Assembly (NCBI GenBank): GCA_018466975.1
Contig: CM031555.1
Location: 3,162,001-3,226,000 of the forward strand
Length of the DNA: 64,000 nt
From: Sparassis latifolia
Taxonomy: Eukaryota; Basidiomycota; Agaricomycetes; Polyporales; Sparassidaceae
Reading direction: 5' to 3'
Shown here: positions 54,929 to 64,000 of the stretch, one piece after another
Layout: every line of letters begins with the position of its first letter
How positions within the stretch are numbered: the stretch's first letter is position 1
Translations under genes and position numbers: made by a program
The notes under the pieces: generated by a model
Database searches by the model: none
The model's input: only the letters and a program-made list of their open reading frames with translations
What the model was told of the DNA's origin: nothing

Positions 54929-57183
54929 ATGGCTTCGCGGACCAGCCAGCAACCGGTGGTGATGACTATCGCTGGTTCAGACCCAAGCGGAGGGGCCGGC
55001 ATCCAAGTGAGATTTATCGCTGTCATAAGTAAAATGACTTGTTCTACGTTCCGTCCGCACAGGCTGACTTGAAGACGTTCACCGCACTTGGATGCTATGG
55101 AACAAGCGTGCTGACCGCGCTGACCGCGCAAAACACCACCGGCGTAATAGATGTGCATGCTCCACCCCACAACTTCATGTACAACCAAGTGCGTACCGGA
55201 ATTTTTGGGGTATCTATGCGTATTGTCATTCCCGCGACCCACGCCCGAGCCAGGAATATCTATCTCGACTTTGATTCGAGCATTTCGAGCCGTTAAAAAG
55301 TCTAGCGATAATATAAAGGATCGCTTGCGAAATGTGCCAGGGGCCCGACAAATATGCTCGCTGAATTGAATACTTTGGTATCCCATCTGACACGTCCGCC
55401 TCCTAGCTGGTCTCCGTGCTCGAGGACATCGATATTGATGCCATCAAGACTGGCATGCTCTTCGACGCGGGTATCACGCGCACCGTCGTGCGGACGCTTG
55501 CATCTCACTTTCACGAGAAGCAAATGCCGCCGCTCGTCTGTGACCCTGTCTGTGTCTCCACCTCCGGACACAAGCTGCTGCAGCCGGAAGCCATCGAAGT
55601 CATCGTCAGTGAGCTTTTCCCGCTCACAGCGCTGGTCACACCGAACAAGACCGAGGCCTCCCTCCTCCTCACGCACTGCGGTCTGCCGTCCAAGGTCGAC
55701 GACCTAACCGACATGATCACCGCGGCGAAGAACCTCCAGTCCCTCGGACCCAAGGCAGTGCTGATCAAAGGCGGACACATCACCGTGACGCTCGCTGAAG
55801 TGGAGCAGTTGTCTATCGCCCAACCCGAGGTCCGTGTCGTGCGCCAGGGCCTGCTCGGCGAGAACATGGAGATCCTCCAGTCTGTCGAGCGTGATCTCAC
55901 CACCGGGCCTGTGGTAGTGGACGTTCTGCACCATCAGGGGGGCACCGTGCTCTTCGTCCGACCCCACGTCGACTCGACAAGTACACACGGAACAGGGTGC
56001 ACGCTCTCAGCCGCGCTCGCATGCGCACTGGCGGTCGACGAGGATGGTAGGCCGATGTATGTACTCAGTGTGAGCTTGTTTTGACTGCTTTGAGCTTGCA
56101 GTTGTTAAGGCAACCCAAACGGCGACGATGTTCACCCATCTCGGTATTGAGAACGCAATCCCCATCGGACACGGTTTCGGCCCGCTCAACCATCTCCACG
56201 GCATCACGCAACGCAGCGTACCCAAGTACGTTAACTTGTACTTTGACTGCCGTCACGAGCTTGACATACGCACAGGCCCACTCCGAGTAACCCACACCCG
56301 CTCACCCGCGCGCTGATCGAATCGACAGGGGACATCTGGAAGGCGTACGTCCAGCACGAGTTCGTACAGCAGCTCGCGCGTGGGACGCTCTCTAGGGCAT
56401 GCTTCCTACACTTCATTAAGTGCGCGTATTCTTGAGCGTGGGCGTACGCGAGGCTGACCTGAGTAGACAGGACTACCTCTACCTCAAATACTACGCCCGG
56501 GCTTACGGGTTCGTCTCGCCACCCGTCGACGCCCGCCGCTCTCTGACAGCGCCGTTCTAGCCTCCTTGTCGCCAAGTCGTCGTCGTTCAGCCAAATCGAC
56601 GATGCGACACGGACGATCACCAATGTCATCAACGAGGTGTCGACGCATCGCTTTTTCTGCGCACAGTGGGGAATCAGCGAGGCGGAGCTGTCCGCCACTT
56701 CCGAGTCGCCCGCAACGACTGCGTACGGCGCGTACATCCTCGACGTCGGGTTGCAAGGCACGTCTGATGACTGGCTGCTCACGGATGGTGTATACCGACT
56801 CCCTGATGCAGGTGACAGCTCTAGGCTCGTGATGGCGGTTGCGGCGTGCTTGCTCGGATACGGTGAGGTTGGTCTATGGATCAAGAGACAAGCTGCGCTG
56901 CCAGACACTTGGGTGAAGCTAGAGGGCAATCCCTACCTCAGGTGGATCGAGGACTACTCCGGAGAGCAGTACCAGGGTGCTGTCAAGCTCGGTCTAGGTG
57001 AGGGCTCATGAGCTGTTGTACGATATTGAGTTGAAAGTGCTGGGCTTCACGATAGAAACCATCGAAGCTATTGCCGTTGCGGACCCGCCGTCCAAAAGAA
57101 GGTTCGAAGAGTGGCAAGCGGTATGGGAGAGATGTACCCGCCTGGAGAAAGGGTTCTGGGACATGTCAATGGGGCTCCTGTAA
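54929..57183 (+). CDS. THI20: THI20-type bifunctional HMP/HMP-P kinase with TENA/THI-4 domain
   Basis: Thiamin biosynthesis and salvage enzyme. The N-terminal half phosphorylates hydroxymethylpyrimidine and its monophosphate, and the C-terminal half is a thiaminase II-like domain. The first exon (54929-55006) gives MTIAGSDPSGGAGIQ. The second (from 55063) gives ADLKTFTALGCYGTSVLTALTAQNT, and the third (from about 55408) gives AIKTGMLFD, VCDPVCVSTSGHKLL, TPNKTEA and the catalytic STHGTGCTLSAAL. Several short introns lie at 56060-56480. The TENA part has NPHPLTRALIESTGDIWKAYV, HFIKQDYLYLKYYARAYG, TTAYGAYILD, and ACLLGYGEVG, and ends ETIEAIAV...FWDMSMGLL. All junctions read fit in phase. Probably cytosolic. 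Confidence 0.92.
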
Positions 57184-57296
57184 AATCAATAAGAACTGCG
57201 GATCCCAATATACGATAAGTAGAAGCCAAGCAGCCTAGATTTGTATAGAATATGCGAATGTCCAATGTTCCCTTCCGTTAGAACGTATAAATATCC

Positions 57297-58850
57297 TCAG
57301 TCCGACTCGGTTTTCATTTGGATTAGATCGTTCGGTAAATCTCGCAAGATTGTAGCAGACGCAGCTGCCTTCTGGTCCTCCTCGAGCTTGATCTCAATGT
57401 GAGGCCCAGCGCTGCCAGATGCAGTTGCAACCGTCTTTTTGCTCTTCGACTTCGTAACTACCCGCGCACTTGGACAAAGCCCATTGCTGAGCTCACATGA
57501 GTCGCAGCGAGGTCCGATAGGCAGGCAGATCATCTGCGAGAGTATAAACGTGGCACCATCCTACTAGCGCGGAGAGACGAGATATGACTGACCTGACCGA
57601 AACCAACCAGGAGGCCAGTGAAGGTTGGGCGGAGCTCTGCTGGCAGCCATGACTGCAAATTCAGTCTGAACGAGCGGAATGAGTACAGGAATGCAGGCTG
57701 ACAACAAGACGGTGTACCGAGTCTCTTCAGGCGTCTTCGTGGGTGACTTATGCCATCCCAGCCTGTTAGTGATTCGATGGACATGTACATCAACACCGAT
57801 ACCCGCGTTTCTAGGAGTTCGACATCAGCTCGGCTTCCCATCGACAGCAAGATGCTTGTCCTCACACTTTCCAGGCTACATGCAATGCTAGGAATGCCAT
57901 CTTTGGACCTACGCCGGGAAGAGAACACAGCTCATCTACAGTTTTGGGCACGTCCGACTCGAAGTCGTCGTGAAGTCGCTGCGCGGCTTGCTTGATGTAT
58001 CTATCGCGCATACGTCGGTCTCGTCACACGGAACAGCATCAATCGAACTGACTGGGTTTTCCGCCTCCAAAAGCCAACTTTGCAGATAGCTTCAGATACG
58101 GTACTGTCGTCAGCTGCTATGACAGCGTCGACATTGATACTCCCTCCCAGCGCTTCTCGCAGCTTAGACACGGCAGCAGATGTAACTTCGTCCTTCGTTT
58201 GAGAGGACAGCATCAATGATACTAATGTCGCAAAGCGCTGATTCTGAAAACTAGTCATAAGCGCAGGAAATTTCAGACGATGCATCATAGCTTACCCTTG
58301 GCACTGTCTCCCCCAACTGCGCGCGTCCGCATCCCATTGTATCCACCGGCGCGACGATGCGCGACCGCATGTCCACAATCGCGTCATAAGTCTCACGCCA
58401 GCGAGCAGGCGCAGGATGAGGGACTTCCAAAGACTGTGGAACAGGCTTTGGCTTGCGTGGAGAAGCTACCCGCTTTGCTTTGACTGGGCTAGGCCTGCAA
58501 GTTTCCACCTCTATATTAGCTTTTGAGCTTGTTGTCTCTGCTTTCACCCGGGTCGACTGCTTTTTTGGACTACTGGTAACGGCAGTGAACTCTACTTCCC
58601 TCGTCTCCGATTTTTCTAGAACTTTTAACCGTTTGGACCGCCTCAAAGGAGATTCTGAGCTGGAACCGTCCGCCGCGGGTTCAAATAGTGTTACGGAAGT
58701 ATGGTATGGACTTGGACGTGCTATTAGACTCGGAGAAGCGCTCCTCTTCATCGCAGGCATTGAGGGAGCACGGTTCGCCGTTCGGCGCAACAGATTTGTT
58801 TTGCCGAAGATGGTGGCTGGCTGGTCGCAGAGCAGGCCCGCCACGTCCAT
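57297..58850 (-). CDS. NTH1: Endonuclease III homolog NTH1 (DNA glycosylase/AP lyase)
   Basis: Base-excision-repair enzyme removing oxidised pyrimidines in nucleus and mitochondria. The minus-strand gene has a basic, poorly conserved N-terminal 180 residues, then the HhH-GPD core: [39 protein letters not shown] (catalytic Lys) and [15 protein letters not shown] (catalytic Asp), spread over four or five exons. It ends with the [4Fe-4S] cluster loop [18 protein letters not shown] near 57470-57535 and a charged tail. The start is ambiguous between Met at 58850 and Met codons at 58760 and 58751. The longer start does not look like a classic mitochondrial leader. Convergent with THI20; stops are about 115 bases apart. 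Confidence 0.9.
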
Positions 58851-59679
58851 CGCTCAGGCTGGCGCGTCTGTCACACACCGCGTCACGCGTTCATATAGTG
58901 GCAGCACTGCAGCTGCAAAAAAAGGCGTAGCAGAGTATCTTGTATATTCCATAGCAACGACAAGTTGTGGGTGCCGTCAGGTAGCAGTTAAGAATTCTCC
59001 ATAAAAAAGAGAATGCACCAGGCTCGCGCATAAGCTTCAGGGGGCTACTAGTAGTCTTACATAGAAGCAGTTAACATGATCCCGCCAATCCCGCCAGACA
59101 CTATTACAGTGCTCTGAGAAAGAACAAAGGAGTTGAGCCCTCTTCGGTATGTCACTGACTGCATGTTCTTATCATAGCGTGCGTAAGAGGCGCATCATTA
59201 AAGCCCGGCGAAGCGGTAAATGAGTAGACAACCTTCTGTCAGTTGCCAGCTCAGATACAACGCCACGCAAGTGGTGTGGACAGTCGACGCGTCTCCTTGA
59301 CTAGCTAGCGCTCGCACAGTGCAGTGATTCTGCTAAAGCTTCAAGAAACAGAAACACATAAGGAGACCCGGAGACAATGGTTAATGATACGCACCAGCAT
59401 ATATTAAGTCAGTGGCATTTTGACACGCGACACAGCGTGTTATCTCAGTATACAATTATCTGAAATACCATCGAGTAGTTTAGTATGTGTATTCCACGTA
59501 TGTTCATGTCAAAGTCGTGTCGATTACACAGAAGTGCAGGCCCTTCGCACGCAAACGCAGTGAGAGTTTCTACTAATCACGGGAAAATCAAGATCAACCC
59601 AGTGGAGTAAAGGTTATCGCAACGGACATTCTGACCTGAAGTCTTTCCTTCTAGTGATGCTTCTTTACAGACTCCGCGT
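58851..59679. other. Intergenic region between NTH1 and MAK10
   Basis: Contains the NTH1 promoter and the 3' flank of MAK10. No gene, repeat or RNA recognised. Confidence 0.5.
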
Positions 59680-62435
59680 TCACGCATCCCCCGAGGCCAT
59701 ATCGGGGAACCAAGGATGATACTGCGGGTCCCATCTGAGTACTTTATGATCAAAGGTCGTTAGGTCTTCATTATTCGTCGGTGCCGCTTCCAAACGCTCG
59801 GCGACGCCAGCAAGCCGAAGAACGAACTATGGAGCGGATATCAGACTTGGGCGCATAAGATACGACTTAGGCGCTCACGTCACGGCGTTCGTTCGCCCAC
59901 TTGTCCGCCCAACCTACGACGTAGGTGGCTCGGCATAAACCACGCAGCACATTACCGGCGAGCTTGAAGGATTCTGATGGAGAGTAATATGGGTCCTAGA
60001 AGACAGTTCGAATCATGCCCTAAAAACGAAATAACAATACGTACTTGAGTTAGCTCTGTCACTTCAGGAGAATAGTTGTAGAAGTCCGGTGATGGATCCA
60101 CAGGTACGAGGTCGTCGAACTCTGATCTGAATAACCACTTGTACCGCTTGACGAAGTTGAGCGACATGCGCCTGAACGATGTGACCACTTGTCTCGATGT
60201 GAGCTGTGCTAGCTATGTCAGGCAATGCAGTACCTTCACGGGAAGAGATGAGCATACCGCACACATCGCAATGCTCATTATATGAAGTGCTGAGAGGAAG
60301 TCGAACTGGAACAGCATTTCGGGCCAACCCAAAAAGTCTACAGAAGGACGTCAGGTCGTTGCTGAATTACAGCTCGGAATCACTCCACCTTGAGAAATCG
60401 TCTGTAGCAAGTCATCTAGGCAGGTCAGATGCACATCTATCGTCTTCGCTAGATACCAATATGCGATGGACCTCTCGTCCGCAGCGTATAGCTCCTGTTG
60501 AAAGCCGCTCAATATGATTTCCCGGGAAGCAGCTAGTCTCCGCAACAAGGCAGCCTGTGTGATACGCGAGATGAGTTTGACATCCTCATCGTTCTCGGAG
60601 TATGTTAGCGAAGTCTCGCACGTATCATGCGCAAAATTACACTCACAGCCGGCATGATCTGGGACGTCAACTCAACGATCGCCGCGTACAAGTCGTGCCA
60701 TTCAAGCACGGACTTCATGAGGTGGCGCCGCCTTCGTGGGGGATTCGACCACTGCGACCTGACATGAGGAAGGGTGAGCTGGTGCAGACGGTATCGTCAG
60801 CGCGCGCAACAGATCTACCGGGGCGGCATGCCTTGGTTATCTGACGCTCAATCTCGTTTATGGACGGCACCGCAGGTTCACCGTATGTGATGCGCTTCTG
60901 ATACAGCTGTTGGATCATGGCGTAGGAAATACCCAGCATCTCGGAGAAGAACCGGTCGACGAGCCACGCAGGTGGGTATCTCCCGAGGGCTGATTTGTCG
61001 AAGAATGCGGACTACAAATGTCAATCAGCATTGATGTACGATGAATTAGCCAATCTGAATCTTCACTTGTGTCAAGGAGCGAATGTAAGCGCATTGCGGC
61101 TGTTCTCTGGGCGACCATATGTGAAGCGTGCCTGCAATCTGGAGAACGTTATGACTGTATCCGGGGTCGCATAGCTGAAGTTGCACTTTACCACCCAAGT
61201 AGTTATACATGGAGTATCCAGTAAAAGGCATAGCTCTTCCCAGTCCTCGAAAAGATTTTCTATGGCATTCCACGTCTCCCCTTGCGGAGGCAATTCAAGT
61301 ACCCGCATAGGCATAAAGTTTGGAAGACGACGGGTGATATATGGGTCGAATGTCAAATATGCCAGGGAATCAGATGAGGGTGGTTCCACCGGATGAGCAC
61401 GGATGCGATTCAAGGCTTCTCGTGCAGTGCTGATGAGGAGTCGTAGTTCGGACGTGCGGGCAGGATTGAGTTTGAGCAGTTGGAGGATCGCCTACAAGAA
61501 AGTTATTCTAAGTACGTTGTGCACAGGGATATTAATACCCACCTTACGCAGGAGCAATCTATCACTCAAGGCGAGGACGTAAGAAATCGGCAGCACTGAC
61601 TTGCGCAGCCAATTCAGTGCGGTATCCAATTTTTGGATTATAAATTCAGTAGTTATCCCTTCCAATAGCGAAACTTCGCATTTCTCGCCTTGCCAGTCTT
61701 CTATCTATGACCAAAATATTCAGACTGCAGCAGGGTGAGAACATAAAGGAAACTGACTTCATATACTTTGTTTTTTGACAGTTCACGCCAAGCCAAGTCG
61801 CAAGACTTCAGCAGGCCGAGGACAGAAGCTCTGAGAACTATTGAAATGAGCCCTCGTGGACGAAGAGGATCTGGTGTCACTTCAGGCATTAAGGTGTCGG
61901 GGTCGATATCTTTGAGGTGATGAATATAGAGTAACGTATACACTGTTTGCGCAAGAGTACTCCCGGCATGCCATTCCATCTAAAGCGGTGAAGGTACATG
62001 AATTGGTGTAACAATAGACCACCGTGACCATTCACCTCGCAGGAGAAGCTTCTATCAATAATCCAACATACTTCTTGTGGTAAGAGTGGTGCTAATGCAT
62101 CGAAGGGGGGTTTGCGTTGCTCCTGCAGAATCATTCCGCTGTCCATACGAGGCTCTCCGATCTATCAAATCTCAGTATACTCAAGCCAAGGACGCAGTCT
62201 GCAAGCTTGCGCCCACCTCAAATGCACCCATCGCGTCCATTAGCGTGTACCCATCTACCAAGAGAACATCTTCGGGTTCCATATCTTCACGGGTAACTCA
62301 CGTAAAATTTATACGCGCAGACTGATCATGGAGCGACTCACCCCGTCCTGCTTCTGCGAAGAGCTCCGTAACGTCCACGAAATCGTCGCCGCCTGGCATG
62401 TCCCGTAGTAGATCTATGGCCATTTCTTCAGGCAT
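59680..62435 (-). CDS. MAK10: NatC N-terminal acetyltransferase auxiliary subunit MAK10/NAA35
   Basis: Ribosome-linked scaffold subunit of NatC, which acetylates Met-hydrophobic N-termini. Many exons on the minus strand. Start at 62435 (MPEEMAIDLLRDMPGGDDFVDVTELF). Family marks: LVDGYTLMDAMGAFEIGEPRMDSGM, PLLPQEVCWIIDRSFSCEMEWHAGSTLAQTVYTLLYIHHL, VLGLLKSCDLAWRELSKNKVYE, FDPYITRRLPNFMPMRVLELPPQGETW, WLVDRFFSEMLGISYAMIQQLYQ, a WHDLYAAI segment and RMSLNFVKRYKWLFRSEFDDL. A final exon after a GTGAGC donor gives FDHKVLRWDPQYHPWFPD and the stop at 59680. No catalytic domain is expected in this subunit. It diverges from the tRNA synthetase gene. Confidence 0.9.
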
Positions 62436-62551
62436 CTCTATGTTTTAGGTGAATTCCGAGTAATCATGCACGCAAGAGCAGGTCCTGGTTTGAGTCCAAG
62501 ATTGGTCCAAGAAAGATTTTGCAAAGACGCGCCAACGTTCCTCCGCGTCAA
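62436..62551. promoter_or_regulatory. Compact bidirectional promoter MAK10 / MSW1
   Basis: Only 116 bases separate the two divergent start codons, so both promoters must share this stretch. No TATA box is evident. Confidence 0.55.
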
Positions 62552-63987
62552 ATGTTGGCTTGCACCAGAACTGCACGACGCTTGCGACCATGTGCTCTTT
62601 GTCCTGCCTCTGCTATCGCCTTAAGATTTGATAATATTCGCAGGTCGCTCAGTAGCGGCAGCGATGCGGTGAACGACACGGCGCGCTCGAAGCCCAGCTC
62701 GCGCGTCGTCTTCTCGGGAATACAGCCGACAGGAATTCCCCATGTCAGTCTCCTTGCGTATTTCTCGCTTCTACTCTGACCTAAAGAAATAGTTAGGTAA
62801 CTTCCTCGGAGCTCTGTTGAACTGGGTACAACTCCAGCGGGATGCTCAACCGGACGACCGTCTTATTTTCTCGATTGTCGGGTGGCATGCTCTGACGCTG
62901 CCGCAGGACCCGCGGGCACTCAGCACGGCGCGCAGAGAGATGATGGCCGTGCTACTTGCAATAGGCCTTGACCCTGAGCGTTCGATTGTTTTTCACCAGG
63001 ATGATGTAGGGCTGTGTGTTACCCTTCGCACATTTCGAAGCTTATTTACCCGTGCAGAATCCCAATCACACAGAGCTGGCTTGGATACTTAATTGCATAA
63101 CTCCCATGGGAAAACTGCGTAGGATGACTACCTGGAAGGTGAAGCCCGTGTCGTCACACGTAGTGGTTACGTGACAGAAATCCTTCTAGTCACGACTGGC
63201 AGCATCGCGAAATGCACGCGACGATGCAGACGTCGACGAGTCTCTGCTAAACGCGGGACTATTTACCTATCCCGTGCTCCAGGCTGCCGACGTCCTGGCT
63301 TACAAGTCGGTTCCCCTGTTATGCACAGGAGAACGGCACGCTCATTTCGACTCTAAACTACAGGACTACTCACGTCCCCGTAGGTGAAGACCAGCAACAG
63401 CACATTGAACTCGCGAGAGACCTGGCCGACACGTTCAACCGAACGTTCAAGAACCGAGGACCGCTCTTCCCTCTGCCTCAACATGTCGTTAGTGAGTACG
63501 ACGATGCCAAACAAATGCCCCGCTTTGACATTCCCCAGCTACCTCCCGTCGCGTCCTATCGCTAAAGGACCCATCCTCCAAAATGTCCAAGTCTGCGCCA
63601 GACAAGCAGTCGCGCATCTTGCTCACGGACAGCGCGCTGCAGATACAGGCCAAGGTTCGCGCTGCCGTCACCGACTCCATCACCGGCATCACTTACGACC
63701 CTCTCGCGCGTCCGGGCGCGTCCAACTTGCTAGCGATCCTGGCAGCATGCTTGGGCGAGGACGTGACGGAGGCCGCGAAGCGCTACAGCGACAAGGGGCA
63801 CGTCCACCTCAAAGCGGACGTTGCAGAGGCGGTCGAGGAAATGATGAAGAAGCCGCGTGCGGAGTTCGAGAGGCTTAGGGAGGAGCCGGCGTACCTCACC
63901 TCGGTCTCCGCGGCTGGCGCAGCCAAGGCAAGGGAGCTCTCGGAGGCGACGATGCGGGAGGTCAGAGAACGCGTCGGTTTGGTATAG
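62552..63987 (+). CDS. MSW1: Mitochondrial tryptophanyl-tRNA synthetase
   Basis: Class I synthetase that charges mitochondrial tRNA-Trp. The start at the ATG 62552 opens an Arg-rich, acid-poor leader (MLACTRTARRLRP) suited to mitochondrial import. Six exons: FSGIQPTGIPH, continued after intron 1 by LGNFLGALLNWVQL (the HIGH-type site PTGIPHLGN); FSIVGWHALTLP; NPNHTELAWILNCITPMGKLRRMTTWK; LFTYPVLQAADVLAYK; THVPVGEDQQQHIELARDLADTFN; and SSKMSKSAPDKQSRI (KMSKS signature). It ends MREVRERVGLV with a TAG at 63985. All junctions read fit in phase. The bacterial-type layout points to the organellar enzyme and not the cytosolic WRS1. Confidence 0.92.
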
Positions 63988-64000
63988 AGGGCGGCGAAGG

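Noticed and set aside
1..64000. CRISPR array, bacterial operon or phage region
   Set aside because: Spliceosomal introns, a Pol III tRNA gene, LTR elements and eukaryotic gene families throughout exclude a prokaryotic origin, and no regularly spaced direct repeats were seen.

Overview
The window reads as nuclear DNA of a filamentous basidiomycete, most likely an Agaricomycete. Genes are dense and lie on both strands. They are split by many GT-AG introns of about 45-65 bases, coding exons are moderately GC-rich, and several families are typical of that group (DUF6699 proteins, a PL14-type lyase, a DOPA 4,5-dioxygenase relative, a chromodomain Ty3/gypsy retroelement, a tRNA-Gly). I could not identify the species. 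Splice junctions were read by eye and checked for phase where stated.

Left part (1-22 kb): a class I histone deacetylase cut by the window edge (+), then an SLC41-type Mg2+ transporter (-). Between that transporter and a Na+/K+-ATPase-like P-type ATPase (-) sits a complete Ty3/gypsy element at 3764-12976. It has LTRs that read identical (295 bp each), a 5-bp target duplication, an intact gag-protease ORF, a pol region broken by many frameshifts, and an intact extra 3' ORF with its own upstream TATA box. A small TA-flanked inverted-repeat element lies just beyond it. A DOPA-dioxygenase-family gene (-) follows the ATPase.

Middle part (22-43 kb): a secreted PL14-like polysaccharide lyase whose domain is split by a long low-complexity insert; a decayed MTR4 helicase copy; ALG2 mannosyltransferase; a Q/P-rich DUF6699 protein; a coiled-coil orphan; a delta-12 fatty acid desaturase; a cluster of small non-autonomous DNA elements (one hAT-like with an 8-bp duplication, and a 190-bp element present twice in inverted orientation) around a second DUF6699 gene; a CCDC124/Oxs1 ribosome-binding homolog; and calcipressin.

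Right part (43-64 kb): a furin/EGF-like cysteine-rich single-pass membrane protein, the Rab GTPase YPT1, translesion polymerase REV1, a methyltransferase with a natural polyhistidine N-terminus, tRNA-Gly(CCC), the bifunctional thiamin enzyme THI20, endonuclease III NTH1, the NatC subunit MAK10/NAA35 and mitochondrial tryptophanyl-tRNA synthetase, the last two divergent from a roughly 116-bp shared promoter. Most genes are unrelated housekeeping functions, not one pathway. The most unusual material is the retroelement, with its decayed pol beside intact gag and ORF3, and the transposon-rich 37.4-39.8 kb stretch. Several conserved host genes (YPT1, REV1, ALG2) show single-base frame breaks that look like assembly indels or recent mutations.
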